Shown: piece after piece, positions 8,598-17,611 of the stretch
Layout: the number at the start of each line of letters is the position of its first letter
How positions within the stretch are numbered: the stretch's first letter is position 1
DNA from: Deltaproteobacteria bacterium
GTDB taxonomy: Bacteria; Myxococcota_A; UBA9160; JAFDDA01
Direction: 5' to 3'
Assembly: GCA_019311105.1 (NCBI GenBank)
Contig: JAFDDA010000030.1
Coordinates: 1 to 60,025, forward strand
Length of the DNA: 60,025 nt
Notes under the pieces: generated by a model
Databases searched by the model: none
The model's input: the letters and a program-made list of their open reading frames with translations, nothing else
What the model was told of the DNA's origin: nothing
Position numbers and translations under genes: made by a program

Positions 8598-9557
8598 ATG
8601 AGCGAAGACCGCGATCAGACCTTGCAAGAACTCGACGCCGCTCTCGACGACCTGCGCGTCGAGATCCGCTCGCGTTTCGGCGGATCGGCCGGGCGCGAGG
8701 AAGAAACGGCCTCGATCGACTGGTTCGAGGTCTTCGAAGAGCTGCGCCGCCGCGCCAACGCGTTCGGGATCGCGGAGCGTTCGGGTGAGGTCGATGAGTT
8801 CGGGGCCGATGAGGTCGTGCTCGCGCGAGCCCAGCCCGTTTTCGATTTCCTTCAAGACCGCTATTGGCGGGTCGACGTCGACGGCATCGAGAACCTGCCC
8901 GACGAGGGCCCCTGTGTCCTCGTGGCGAACCGCTCGGGCTTGCTGCCCTACGACGGGATCATGATCTCGCATGCGATCCACCGGGCGCATCCGGCCCATC
9001 CGCTCCCGCGCTTCCTCGTCGCGGACTGGCTGATCACGCTGCCCTTCATGCAGCCCTACCTCGCGCGAATCGGGGGCGTGCGGGCTTCGCGCGACAACGC
9101 CGAACGCCTGCTTTCGCGCGGGCACTTCGTGGTGGCATTTCCCGAAGGCATGAAAGGCGCCGCCAAGCTGTTCCGCGATCGTTACCGACTCCAGCGTTTC
9201 GGTCGTGGGGGGGTGATCCGGCTGGCGCGCGACACCGGTGCACCGCTCGTCCCCGTTGCGGTGGTGGGTGCGGAGGAGGTCCACCCGGTGCTCTTCAAGG
9301 CCGAGACCATGGCGCGGTCGTTCGGGCTGCCCTTCGTTCCGGTGACGCCGACCTTCCCGCTGCTCGGGCCGGCGGGCCTCCTGCCGCTCCCGTCGAAGTG
9401 GACGATCCGCATTGGCAAACCCCTGGCCCTCGACGGGCTCGGCGGCGACGCCGTCGAGGACGAGCTGCTGATCTCACGCCTCACGGAAGAGTTGCGCCGG
9501 GAGATCCAGACCATGGTCGACGACGGCGTGAAGACGCGGCCGTCCGTCTGGGGTTAG
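8598..9557 (+). CDS. Lysophospholipid acyltransferase-family (PlsC-like) protein
   Basis: 319-residue protein with a PlsC/LPLAT-type core. The substrate motif FPEGMKGAAK and the downstream PLVPVAVVG strand are clear. The first block reads VANRSGLLPYDG, where the family normally has a histidine directly after the Asn (NHSG...D); here it is Arg. The N-terminal 75 residues are charged and probably helical. Members of this branch act on glycerolipids or diacylglycerol at the inner membrane, but loss of the histidine makes catalysis uncertain. ATG with 4-base spacing after the SDR gene. Confidence 0.75.
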   Translation: MSEDRDQTLQELDAALDDLRVEIRSRFGGSAGREEETASIDWFEVFEELRRRANAFGIAERSGEVDEFGADEVVLARAQPVFDFLQDRYWRVDVDGIENLPDEGPCVLVANRSGLLPYDGIMISHAIHRAHPAHPLPRFLVADWLITLPFMQPYLARIGGVRASRDNAERLLSRGHFVVAFPEGMKGAAKLFRDRYRLQRFGRGGVIRLARDTGAPLVPVAVVGAEEVHPVLFKAETMARSFGLPFVPVTPTFPLLGPAGLLPLPSKWTIRIGKPLALDGLGGDAVEDELLISRLTEELRREIQTMVDDGVKTRPSVWG

Positions 9558-9593
9558 GCACTAGCTCGGGCTCGTTGCCCTCTTGGGCAGGGC

Positions 9594-10160
9594 CTAGCTC
9601 GGTTCGTTGGTCGGGGAAGCGTCTTCGGAGCCGGCGGGCGAGCGGGCGTGACCGAGGTTTTCGAGCGCCTGAGCGACCCGGTCGAGGTTCTGGTTCAGGG
9701 CGTCGATGTCGGAGCGGCGCGGCAGGTCGAGGACCTTCAGCACGCGCTCCACCGAACGCTGCACGACCTTCTCCATGTCCGGCGTCGTGAGGGCGACCCA
9801 ATCGGAGAGCGGGCCCTCGCCATCGCGCTGCACGAGCTTGCGCACGTTCTTCTGGAACTCTTCGATGCCACCCTGCGCGTCGCCCACGCCGCGGCGCAAG
9901 GCGGTGTACAGGACGTCGCCGCCCTTCGAGATGAGCTCGGTCAAGACCGAGCCCGGCACGTCCCCACTCTTGGAACGCTCGTTGTCGACGAGGATCTGCG
10001 AGAGCGCGATCGAGGTGATGTCCTCGCCGGTCTCGTTGTCGACGACACGAACCTCGTCGCCGTTCTCGATGAGCTCGGCGATGCCCTTCAACGTGATGTA
10101 CCGACTGGTCTCGGTGTTGTAGAGCTTGCGGTTCGCGTAGCGCTTGATGAGGATGGCCAT
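9594..10160 (-). CDS. phaR: Polyhydroxyalkanoate synthesis regulator PhaR-like
   Basis: 188-residue protein with the PHB/PHA accumulation regulator DNA-binding domain at the N-terminus (IKRYANRKLYNTETSRYITL, about 4-23). A helical, phasin-like region follows (about 65-170), with predicted amphipathic helices. In the known family PhaR represses phasin genes and binds PHA granules. No PHA synthase or phasin lies in the window. ATG 10160 gives the conserved MAILIKRYANRKLY start. The 3' end (EPS-stop) is duplicated nearby: CTAGCTCGG recurs 33 bp further on, at 9561-9569. Confidence 0.85.
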   Translation of the reverse strand: MAILIKRYANRKLYNTETSRYITLKGIAELIENGDEVRVVDNETGEDITSIALSQILVDNERSKSGDVPGSVLTELISKGGDVLYTALRRGVGDAQGGIEEFQKNVRKLVQRDGEGPLSDWVALTTPDMEKVVQRSVERVLKVLDLPRRSDIDALNQNLDRVAQALENLGHARSPAGSEDASPTNEPS

Positions 10161-10271
10161 CGCCGGGACTCCTAGCACACGGCTTCGGGCGCCGCTGCGA
10201 GCGGGTGCTGTCGGGGGCTGCCGACGCGGAGGGCGGCCCTCAGCCGGACGAGCCGGCCCGCTCGGTTTTCG

Positions 10272-10763
10272 TCAGTTCTCGATCGGTACGCGCTGGATCC
10301 GGTCGCCGCGGCCTCGACCTCTGCGCTTCGGGCTGTGGGCCGGCGGGGTGTGCGATGCGTCGGCTCGTTCGTCCGCGGCCGGCCGAACTCCGAGCTCCCA
10401 GAGGATCTCTCGCAGGCCGAGGTAGGCCCGCAACACGGCGCGCGCGTCGGTGTCGTGGCGAGCCCGAGCCTCCCAACGGGCGATCTCGACATCGAGGGCT
10501 CCGGCCACGGCCGAGAGCACGCCCGGGCGCGCGCCGCCGCCGGCCAGGGCGTCGGACAGGTCGTCGAGAGTCCGCGCCGCGAGTCCGAGAATCCGGCGCT
10601 CGTCGGCGCTGGCGCCGTGGAGGGAGAGGGACAGCGCATCGAGCAGGGCCCGGGCGGCGAGCAGCGCTTCCGAGGCCGCGCGGCGCCCGTGTTGGGCCGC
10701 GCGCGCGAGCGCGGCCTCGACCGTCTCGGGCTGGCGCGGTTCTTCGGGTCGCTTCGGGCTCAC
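10272..10763 (-). CDS. Unknown alpha-helical protein downstream of ArsA-type ATPases
   Basis: 163-residue protein not recognised as a family. It is rich in Ala, Arg and Leu with long predicted helices (about 13-115), ending in a basic tail (PKRRGRGRGDR). No signal peptide or membrane segment. GTG start overlaps the TGA of the upstream ArsA-type gene (GTGA), which supports translation as the last gene of that operon. A role linked to the ATPase pair is an inference from position only. Confidence 0.6.
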   Translation of the reverse strand: MSPKRPEEPRQPETVEAALARAAQHGRRAASEALLAARALLDALSLSLHGASADERRILGLAARTLDDLSDALAGGGARPGVLSAVAGALDVEIARWEARARHDTDARAVLRAYLGLREILWELGVRPAADERADASHTPPAHSPKRRGRGRGDRIQRVPIEN

Positions 10764-11980
10764 TGCGGGGCTTCTCCTCGTCCTTCTTCGGGCGCGAACA
10801 CGTGACGGGCGATCTGGGCCAGGCCTTCGAGGTCATGGACGTCGCGAGGCAGCTCGGGGACGATTCGCCAGAAGAGCCCGCGCCGCAACGCGTAGGAATG
10901 TAGATCGTCGCACGCCCGGGCCTGTCGGCCCACCACTTCGGCGTGTCGGCGGGTCGCATCGATCGCCGCCGCCGCAGCGTCTTCGGCGGGGAAGGCTGCG
11001 TCGCCGGCGTCTTCGGCCAGGGCTTGAGCGAGGGCTGCCTGGGCCTCGGCCGCGCGGCCTGCCGGCGGGATCTGCGCGGGAGGCGGGCCGCCGCCCGGCC
11101 AGGTGCGGACCCGGTTCATCACCACGCCGGCGAGGGGCACGCCGGCCGCTTCGAGCCGCCCGAGCAGCGCCTGGCCGTGCTGGACCGATTCTCCGGCGGC
11201 GCCGGCTGCCAGCACGAAGGCCGCCTCGGGCCCGAGCAACAGGGCCTCCACCCGGCGTGCGCGCTCCCGGAAACCCTCGGCCATGCCTTCGAAGGCCATC
11301 AGGAACTCCGACACGTCTTCGAGGAAGCCGAGGCCCGAGACGCGCTCGATCAGCTGGAGCACGCGGAAGGCGCTTCGCTGGAAGAGCCGGAAGCCGAAGC
11401 GCCCGGCGGACAGGGCGGGGTGGAGGAGCAGCTTTACGAGCCGGCTGTCGATGAATTCGAGCAGCCGGCGCGGGGCCTCGAGGAAGTCGATGGCGTGCTG
11501 GGAGGGCGGCGTGTCCACCACGATCAGATCGAAGCGTTCGAGCTGCGACAGCTCGTAGACCTTCTCCATGGCCGAGTATTCGGCGCTCCCCGCCAGGGCG
11601 TCGGAGACGTGCTGGTAGATGCGGTTGTCGAGGATCCGGCTGCGGGCGGCCTCGTCCTCGGCGAAGCGTTCGACGAGGCTGTCGAGGGTGCCTTTCACGT
11701 CGAGCATGAGGGCGAACAGGGCGCCGTCGTCCGGGACGCCGAGGGCGCGCAGCCGCTCGCGCGGGATCTCCTGGGGTTCGCCGCCGGCGAGCGGCCCCGT
11801 GCCCAGCGCGTCGGCGAGCCGGCGGGCGGGGTCGATGGTCAGAACCAGGGCTCGCCGGCCGCGGCGCGCCGCTTCGAGCGCCACGGCTGCCGAGATCGTC
11901 GTCTTGCCGACGCCGCCGCAACCGACACACACCAGGATGCGTCGCGACTCGAGCAGCGCGCTCGGGACGGGCGGCTTCAT
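10760..11980 (-). CDS. ArsA/Get3-family ATPase, subunit with Cys in place of signature Lys
   Basis: 406-residue SIMIBI-class P-loop ATPase. The deviant Walker A reads CVGCGGVGKTT (about 17-27): the signature lysine (GKGGxGKT) that reaches across the dimer is a cysteine here. LTIDPARRLADAL and VVDTPPSQHAIDFLEAP correspond to switch I and the switch II/A-loop regions. It lies next to a second paralogue with a canonical loop, as in the paired Get3-like ATPases of Actinobacteria (such as mycobacterial Rv3679/Rv3680), so a heterodimer is likely. The start is the third of three tandem ATGAAGCCGCCC sites, each preceded by GGAG 8 bases upstream. Confidence 0.85.
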   Translation of the reverse strand: MKPPVPSALLESRRILVCVGCGGVGKTTISAAVALEAARRGRRALVLTIDPARRLADALGTGPLAGGEPQEIPRERLRALGVPDDGALFALMLDVKGTLDSLVERFAEDEAARSRILDNRIYQHVSDALAGSAEYSAMEKVYELSQLERFDLIVVDTPPSQHAIDFLEAPRRLLEFIDSRLVKLLLHPALSAGRFGFRLFQRSAFRVLQLIERVSGLGFLEDVSEFLMAFEGMAEGFRERARRVEALLLGPEAAFVLAAGAAGESVQHGQALLGRLEAAGVPLAGVVMNRVRTWPGGGPPPAQIPPAGRAAEAQAALAQALAEDAGDAAFPAEDAAAAAIDATRRHAEVVGRQARACDDLHSYALRRGLFWRIVPELPRDVHDLEGLAQIARHVFAPEEGRGEAPQ

Positions 11981-12015
11981 GGCGTCGGCTCCGCCGCAAG
12001 GATGGGCGGCTTCAT
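11977..12015 (-). CDS. 12-codon mini-cistron 2 (MKPPILAAEPTP)
   Basis: Open frame of 12 codons created by a 35-bp tandem duplication. It has its own GGAG Shine-Dalgarno 8 bases before the ATG. Its ATG overlaps the stop of the preceding mini-cistron (ATGA) and its own TGA overlaps the ATG of the following ArsA-type gene (ATGA). The peptide itself may be irrelevant; the frame keeps ribosomes coupled through the repeat. Expression is inferred, not shown. Confidence 0.4.
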   Translation of the reverse strand: MKPPILAAEPTP

Positions 12016-12050
12016 GGCGTCGACTCCGCTGCAAGGATGGGCGGCTTCAT
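12012..12050 (-). CDS. 12-codon mini-cistron 1 (MKPPILAAESTP)
   Basis: First of two 12-codon frames in the 35-bp repeat. The ATG overlaps the TGA of the upstream ArsA-type gene, whose own C-terminus reads AAESTS, and a GGAG lies 8 bases upstream. The TGA overlaps the ATG of mini-cistron 2. Sequence is almost identical to mini-cistron 2 (one residue different). Confidence 0.4.
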   Translation of the reverse strand: MKPPILAAESTP

Positions 12051-13069
12051 GACGTCGACTCCGCTGCGATACGGACGGGCGGCTCGACGAGGGCGCGGGC
12101 AAGGCGCTCGAGGTCGTCCGGCCCGGAGACGCCGCCATCGAGGTAGGGCAGCTCGACGACGGGCAGCCCGGTTTCCCGGCCGATGAGGTCGCGATAGTGC
12201 CGGTTCAGCTCGGCCCGAGAGACCGCGTGGCCGAGGCACGCGGCCAGGACGGGCGGGGCCGGCAACCCGCCGCAATCGAGCTGGGCCGGCAGCCGTGCGA
12301 GGCGTGCGGCGAGGTCGGGGGCACCCGGCGGCAAGGGCGAGCGGGCCACCGCATTGACCACGACACGGTCCACGGCAACGCCCACGTCCTCGCGCAAGCG
12401 CGTCACGAGTTCGGCCGTCTCGCGCGCGGGCAATTCTTCGGCCAGGGCGACCGGCAGGAGCAACGTCTCGTCGGGGCTCTGGACCATGTCTTCGACCCAG
12501 CTCGCGTGACGCCGCAACGGGCCCGCACGCACGGCGGAGATCACCACGCGCGGCACGTCGAGAAAGGTGATCCCATGTCCGGTGGCGGGTGCGTCGACGA
12601 CCACGAGGTCGAAGCGCTCCTGTTCCCGGAGATGCCAGATCTTCCCGAGCGTGATCAGCTCGCGCCAACCGGGAGAGGCGTCCATCAGTTGCCGGAAGGC
12701 CGCGTTGCGGAACACCAGGTCGGTCATGGCGCGCATGCCGAACTGGAGGCCGACGTACTCGGCCAGCGCCTCGTAGGGTTCGATGTGGAGAGCGGTCAGG
12801 CCCGGTTGCAACTCGCGTCCGGCGTAGCCGACCGGGCTGGCCCCAGGGGAAAGGAGCGGCGGGACGGCTTCGCCCAGGCCCGTTTCGACGACGAGAACAC
12901 GCTTTCCCGCACGCGCAGCCGCGAGCGCCAGGGCGGCGACGACACAGGTCTTTCCCGTGCCGCCCTTGCCGGTGACGATGACGAGGCGGCGGTCGAGGAT
13001 TCCGGGGCTCTGGGGGGCGGCCAGGGCAGCCTCCAAGGGGTTCTGGGCCACCGCCGGGGCAGCCTCCAA
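12047..13069 (-). CDS. ArsA/Get3-family ATPase, canonical-loop subunit
   Basis: 340-residue ATPase with the complete deviant Walker A IVTGKGGTGKT (about 31-41) including the signature lysine, then VVDAPATGHGITFLDVPR (switch II/A-loop). Get3/ArsA proteins deliver tail-anchored proteins or drive anion efflux; the bacterial pairs act otherwise and their client is not known here. The start is TTG 13069; a 33-bp partial duplication (GGGCAGCCTCCAAG at 13024 and 13057 on plus) gives a second in-frame TTG-Glu-Ala-Ala 11 codons later, so the true start is uncertain. First gene of the operon with the second ATPase and the 163-residue protein. Confidence 0.85.
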   Translation of the reverse strand: MEAAPAVAQNPLEAALAAPQSPGILDRRLVIVTGKGGTGKTCVVAALALAAARAGKRVLVVETGLGEAVPPLLSPGASPVGYAGRELQPGLTALHIEPYEALAEYVGLQFGMRAMTDLVFRNAAFRQLMDASPGWRELITLGKIWHLREQERFDLVVVDAPATGHGITFLDVPRVVISAVRAGPLRRHASWVEDMVQSPDETLLLPVALAEELPARETAELVTRLREDVGVAVDRVVVNAVARSPLPPGAPDLAARLARLPAQLDCGGLPAPPVLAACLGHAVSRAELNRHYRDLIGRETGLPVVELPYLDGGVSGPDDLERLARALVEPPVRIAAESTS

Positions 13070-13189
13070 GCGGTGCGGAGGCCTGGGTCGCGGGCCTGCG
13101 GCGATGACTCAAGGGGAGGGGCTCGGATTCCGAAAAGAATCGTTGCCGTGCTGCGTTAGGCCGCACGCTAGCACACGACCGATGGGCCC

Positions 13190-15037
13190 ATGATCGTCCT
13201 CTGCGAAGGTTGCGAACGACGCTTTCAGCTGGATGACTCGCGCATCCCCGACACGGGCGCGCGAGTCCGCTGCAAGTACTGCCAACACCGCTTCCGCGTG
13301 CCGCCGCCGGGCGAGCCGTCGAACGAGGCGCCGAGCCCGTCCGCTTCCGCCGACACCGCACGCGCGAAGTCCGACTCGCCCACCGAGATCAGCGCCGAGG
13401 ACACGCTCTTCGGAACCGCCGAAGGCCAAGGCGTTGGAGCGCCCATCGATGGCGACCGCAGCCTGTTCGGGACGATCGAAGACACGCCCGACGCGCCGCA
13501 GGTCGACGAGTTCGGGCCCACCGAGCCGGACGAGGAGGCCGACGCCCCCCCCGACTCGCTGAGCTTCGTTTCGGACCCGCCGCTCGAATGGGCCGACGAG
13601 GTGGCCGAGCCGATCGAGGCGCGTGCGTCCGCTGAGCCCAACGATGCGCCCGAAGGGACCGCGTCGGAGGCCGAGGTGGCCGCGCCCGAAGCCGAAGCCG
13701 CCCTGCCCGATAGCCAGACCGACTCTCCAGAAGGCCAGCCCGCGGAGGCGCCGGCCGAGGAAGAGCCCGAGCCCCGCACCGACCCGTCCCCGGCTGGCGA
13801 CGATGCGGCGGGCGAAGGTTCCTGGGAGTTCGTGGAGTCGAACCTCTCCTTCGACGAGGCGTCGCAGGAGCCGACGGAAGTCGAACCCGAGCTGCCTCCC
13901 GATGCACCGCTCGCGGTCGAATCCGAGGGCGACGAAACCGCAGACCCGGCGGACACGCTCGAAGAGGACACGCTCGAAGGGATGGAGGTCGACCTCGGGG
14001 CGTCCCATCCCGGCGGCGCGGCCGGCGTCGTGGACGAAACGCCCAGCATGCGCGCCGTGGAGCCGGGCCCGGGCGCCGATGCGCTGATGTTCGAGATGGT
14101 GGAGGGCGACGACGCCGGCGAACCCCTCGAGCTCGCCATCGAAGATGGCGCCGACACCGGAAGCGAAGTCGCCGAAACCGAACTCCCCGCAGAGGCGGAC
14201 GCTCCGGATGACGCACCGGCCCCGGTCGAGGCGGCGGCGAGCGAACCCGAGGCAGAGCCCGAACCCCCGCCGGCGGAGATCGGGACCGTCGACGACTGGG
14301 ACCGCCTCGCCGACGAGGATGACGCGCCCCTCCCTCTGCCGAGCGAGCCGGAGCCGACCGCAGACGAGCCGGCCGAGGCCGAGGCAAACGACCTCGCGCC
14401 CGAGCTCGAGCCGGATGCACCTTCCCTGCCCGACGATTTACCCGAGGCCTTGCCGCCCGCCGCGCGGCGTGGCAACGCGTGGCTCGAGCACGCGGGCTGG
14501 GCCCTGTCGCTCGTGCTGCTGTTGGCCGTTGCGCAGGGCACGATCCACATCGAGCCCGCGGCGATCGAGGCGCCGCCCGGGCTCGTCGAGATCGAGGGTC
14601 TCCAAGCCGAAAACGTGCGCGGTCGATTCGTCGAGAACGCCCGCAGCGGGACCTTGTTCGTCGTGTCCGGCGAGCTGCGCAATCGATCCCGTGCCGCGCG
14701 GGCGGGTGGCCCCCTGCGCGTGGTCGTGCTCGACGAGCATGGCTTCGCATTCGAGGGGCGCGGTGCGGCAGTGGGCAGGACGCTTTCCGAGGCGATGGTC
14801 CGGGAGACCCCGATTGGTGCCCTCCAGCAGCAGCAGGCCGCGCTGGCCCGGACCCTCGGCGAGCAGGCTCTGGCGCCCGGCGAGGGCGTCAGCTTCCAAG
14901 CCATCCTGGGCGAGTTGCCGGACGGTGCAGTGCGGTTCCGGTTGGAGCGGGCAGAGTTGCCGGCGAGGAAGGCGGGCCCGGAGTTGCCGGGCGGGTCGCC
15001 CGAGGCCGCCCGGGAGCCGGACGCGCCCGAGGTCTAG
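13190..15037 (+). CDS. MJ0042-type zinc-ribbon and DUF3426 membrane protein
   Basis: 615 residues in three parts. The N-terminus is a zinc ribbon with two Cys-x2-Cys pairs (LCEGC about 4-8 and RCKYC about 27-31), the zinc-ribbon domain typical of deltaproteobacteria. A long acidic linker rich in Glu, Ala, Pro and Asp (about 45-430) looks disordered. Next come one membrane segment (about 433-453) and a C-terminal beta domain with the DUF3426 pattern ([27 protein letters not shown]). Function of the family is unknown. Its TAG overlaps the TAG of the convergent tatA gene on the sequence CTAG. Confidence 0.8.
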   Translation: MIVLCEGCERRFQLDDSRIPDTGARVRCKYCQHRFRVPPPGEPSNEAPSPSASADTARAKSDSPTEISAEDTLFGTAEGQGVGAPIDGDRSLFGTIEDTPDAPQVDEFGPTEPDEEADAPPDSLSFVSDPPLEWADEVAEPIEARASAEPNDAPEGTASEAEVAAPEAEAALPDSQTDSPEGQPAEAPAEEEPEPRTDPSPAGDDAAGEGSWEFVESNLSFDEASQEPTEVEPELPPDAPLAVESEGDETADPADTLEEDTLEGMEVDLGASHPGGAAGVVDETPSMRAVEPGPGADALMFEMVEGDDAGEPLELAIEDGADTGSEVAETELPAEADAPDDAPAPVEAAASEPEAEPEPPPAEIGTVDDWDRLADEDDAPLPLPSEPEPTADEPAEAEANDLAPELEPDAPSLPDDLPEALPPAARRGNAWLEHAGWALSLVLLLAVAQGTIHIEPAAIEAPPGLVEIEGLQAENVRGRFVENARSGTLFVVSGELRNRSRAARAGGPLRVVVLDEHGFAFEGRGAAVGRTLSEAMVRETPIGALQQQQAALARTLGEQALAPGEGVSFQAILGELPDGAVRFRLERAELPARKAGPELPGGSPEAAREPDAPEV

Positions 15038-15243
15038 GAGATCGGAGTCTTCTCTTCGGCCTTCTCGTGCGCTTCGCCTGTTTGGGGCGTCACGTCGATC
15101 TCGTCCTTGCCCGTCACCCCGGCCTTGAAGTTCTTGATCGCCTTGCCGAGCCCGCTGCCGAGCTCGGGCAGGCGGCGCGCGCCGAAGAGCAGGGCGAGGA
15201 TCACGCCGATCACCAGGATTTCCGTCATGCCGAGGCCGAACAT
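15034..15243 (-). CDS. tatA: Twin-arginine translocase subunit TatA/TatE
   Basis: 69-residue protein with the classic Tat pattern: a short N-terminal membrane helix ([17 protein letters not shown], about 6-22), the hinge [18 protein letters not shown] (about 23-40) and a charged tail. TatA oligomers form the export pore for folded twin-arginine proteins. ATG 15243 gives the usual MFGLGMTE start. No tatB or tatC is adjacent. Confidence 0.92.
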   Translation of the reverse strand: MFGLGMTEILVIGVILALLFGARRLPELGSGLGKAIKNFKAGVTGKDEIDVTPQTGEAHEKAEEKTPIS

Positions 15244-15295
15244 GAAGGGGAGGGTGACGCCGCCGCCCTTCGCGGTCAACCTCGCCCGCCCGAGG

Positions 15296-15355
15296 GCCAC
15301 TCACGGGCCACTTCTTCGGAGCTGACCGAACGCCACTCACAGGCCACTTCTTCGG
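15296..15355. repeat. 24-bp direct repeat upstream of tatA
   Basis: Copies at 15296-15319 and 15332-15355 differ at one of 24 positions, with a 36-bp offset. They lie in the spacer between the divergent tatA and phosphomannomutase genes. One of several short duplications in this window placed at gene edges. Confidence 0.85.
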
Positions 15356-15390
15356 CGGTGAAGTCGAGGCCCTCGGGCTAGGATCCTGCC

Positions 15391-16740
15391 GTGCCGCTCT
15401 TCAAGGCCTACGACATCCGGGGCGTCGTGCCCGACGAACTCGACGCCGCCATCGCCTACCGCATTGGGCGCGGGGTTGGGCACTACATCCACGGGGAATA
15501 CGGTGGGGAGACCCTCGCCGTGGGTCGCGATGCCCGCACTCATACGCCCGAGCTGGCCGATGCGCTCACGCGTGGCATTCGCGACGAAGGCGTGACCGTC
15601 GTCGATCTCGGCCTCGTCGCCACGCCGATGCTCTACCACGCCGTCGACCATCTCGGCCTGGCCGGCGGAGTCATGGTCACCGCGTCCCACAACCCCGGGC
15701 AGTACAACGGCTTCAAGGTCTGCCGGGAGAACGCCATCCCGATCGGTGGCGACTCCGGGCTCGCCGACATCGAGCGCCTCGCCAGCGAGCGAGCCGAGGC
15801 GCCGGTCGCGGAGCCGCGGGGCGACTTGAAGAACGCGGACGTCCTCGAAACCTATCTGGCCCAGTCGCTCGCGGTCGGGGGCGCATGCCCGCCGATGAAG
15901 ATCGCGATCGATTGCGGCAACGGCATGGCCGCCGTCGGCCTCGAGCCCTTGCTCGAGCGCCTGCCCCTCGAAGTCGAACGGCTCTACTTCGAGCCCGACG
16001 GGACCTTCCCGAACCACGAGGCCAACCCCCTCGTGGAGGAGAACCTGCGCGACCTGGTCGCGGCGGTGCGGCGCACCGGCGCGCGGCTGGGCGTCGCCTT
16101 CGACGGGGACGCGGACCGCGCGATGTTCATCGATGAGAACGGCGAACTCGTGCGCGCCGACGTCGTGACCGCGTTGCTGGCCCAGGTGCGGCTGCGCGAG
16201 AACCCCGGCGGAACCGTGCTCTACGACCTGCGTTCGAGCCTCGCCACCGCCGAGGCGATCCGCGAGGCGGGGGGCGAGGCCGGGATCTGCCGCGTCGGCC
16301 ACTCGTTCATCAAGGCCGACATGCGGGCACGCGACGCGATCTTCGCCGGTGAACTGTCGGGCCACTTCTACTTCCGCTTCTCGCCGACCCTGGTGGCGGA
16401 CGACGGCATCGCCGCCTTCGTCGCGCTGCTCGACTGCATGGCCGAGAGTGGAAAGCCCCTCTCGGAACTCGCGGCACCGCTGCTGCGCTACTCGGCTTCG
16501 GGCGAGATCAATCGCGAGGTGCCGGACCCGGCGGCGCTCATCGAGGCCATCGCCTCGGAGCACGCTGAGGCGAGCGAAATCTCGCGGCTCGATGGCCTGC
16601 TGGTCCGCTACCCCGACTGGTGGTTCAACCTTCGGCCCTCGAACACCGAGCCGGTGCTCCGCCTGAATCTCGAAGCCGCCGACCCCAAGGCCATGGCGAG
16701 CCGACGCGACGCCCTGCTGGCGCGGATCGAAGCGGGTTGA
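15391..16740 (+). CDS. Phosphomannomutase/phosphoglucomutase
   Basis: Alpha-D-phosphohexomutase of 449 residues. All four active-site loops are present: TASHNP with the phosphoserine (about 97-102), DGDADR for magnesium (about 238-243), GELSGH for sugar recognition (about 326-331) and RPSNTEP for the phosphate (about 417-423). It would interconvert mannose- or glucose-6-phosphate and the 1-phosphate for polysaccharide and LPS precursors. GTG start at 15391. Confidence 0.93.
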   Translation: MPLFKAYDIRGVVPDELDAAIAYRIGRGVGHYIHGEYGGETLAVGRDARTHTPELADALTRGIRDEGVTVVDLGLVATPMLYHAVDHLGLAGGVMVTASHNPGQYNGFKVCRENAIPIGGDSGLADIERLASERAEAPVAEPRGDLKNADVLETYLAQSLAVGGACPPMKIAIDCGNGMAAVGLEPLLERLPLEVERLYFEPDGTFPNHEANPLVEENLRDLVAAVRRTGARLGVAFDGDADRAMFIDENGELVRADVVTALLAQVRLRENPGGTVLYDLRSSLATAEAIREAGGEAGICRVGHSFIKADMRARDAIFAGELSGHFYFRFSPTLVADDGIAAFVALLDCMAESGKPLSELAAPLLRYSASGEINREVPDPAALIEAIASEHAEASEISRLDGLLVRYPDWWFNLRPSNTEPVLRLNLEAADPKAMASRRDALLARIEAG

Positions 16741-16771
16741 ACCCCGTGCGGCTCCACTGCGTAGGACCGGC

Positions 16772-17611
16772 ATGAGCCCGCCCGACACGGCCCCGCAGCC
16801 CGCCGCGCCCACGACGTCGAGCCTCTCGGCCGTCGGTGATGGCCTGGCCATCCACCGCGAGGGTTTTCGGCTACTGCGCCGCGAGCGCGGGCTCTGGAAG
16901 CTCGCCTTCGTCCCGTTCCTGATCGCACTGGTCACCTGCACCTTGACCGGTGCACTGCTTGTCGCCTATCTGGACGTCGTCCACGATCTGGCCACGGCCT
17001 GGCTGCCCGAACTCGACGTGGCCGCCTGGTGGCATTGGCTCTGGGTCGGGCCGGCGCGGGTACTCTTCTTTTTGCTCGGCATCGTGCTGACCGCGGCGTT
17101 GGCCGGCCTGTCGCTGGTGATGGCGTTCCTCGTGGCGAACGTCCTGTCGTCGCCCTTCCTCGACGCGCTATCGCGCCGGGTCGAGGCCGTGGTGGAGGGC
17201 CGCGTCGAGGACGAGACCGACTCGGGGATCCTCGGCGCCCTGCGCGAAGGCGGCCGCGCCATGAGCGAGGAACTCCGCCGGCTCTTCTTCTTCGCCTTGC
17301 TCCAGGGCACGATCTTCTTCCTCGGTGTGGTGATTCCCGGTGGGCAGTTGGTGGCGCCGCTGGTGATGGTGGCGACCACGGTGTTGTTCCTGCCCCTCGA
17401 CTACGCGAGCTACACACTCGACCGCCGCCGCGTCCGATTCCGCGAGAAGCGGCGCTGGGTGATGAGCCATCGCGTGGCCATGGCGGGCTTCGGGGCGGGT
17501 GCGTTCCTGACGCTGCTTGTGCCGGGCCTCAACTTCGTCGCCCTGCCGGGCCTCGTCGTCTCGGGCACCCTGCTGGCGCTGCGCTACCCGCAGCTTCCGC
17601 CGCCCGCCTGA
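16772..17611 (+). CDS. EI24 / CysZ-like integral membrane protein
   Basis: 279-residue membrane protein with about four hydrophobic segments (about 46-68, 92-122, 173-205 and 228-262). The motif NVLSSPFLDALSRRVE (about 123-138) and LPLDYASYTLDRR match the EI24 domain family, which includes the sulfate transporter CysZ. Whether this one carries sulfate is unknown; no cysteine biosynthesis genes are adjacent. Confidence 0.7.
   Translation: MSPPDTAPQPAAPTTSSLSAVGDGLAIHREGFRLLRRERGLWKLAFVPFLIALVTCTLTGALLVAYLDVVHDLATAWLPELDVAAWWHWLWVGPARVLFFLLGIVLTAALAGLSLVMAFLVANVLSSPFLDALSRRVEAVVEGRVEDETDSGILGALREGGRAMSEELRRLFFFALLQGTIFFLGVVIPGGQLVAPLVMVATTVLFLPLDYASYTLDRRRVRFREKRRWVMSHRVAMAGFGAGAFLTLLVPGLNFVALPGLVVSGTLLALRYPQLPPPA

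Larger units (their letters stand above)
11963..12067. repeat. 35-bp tandem repeat, three copies, carrying RBS and start codon
   Basis: On the minus strand the copies run 12067-12033, 12032-11998 and 11997-11963. The first two differ at one base; the third at about five. Each contains GCGGAG, 8 bases, then ATGAAGCCGCCC. Because 35 is not a multiple of three, each ATG is in a new frame, yet each frame ends exactly on the next ATG (ATGA), so the gene-to-gene overlap was copied intact. Confidence 0.9.
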
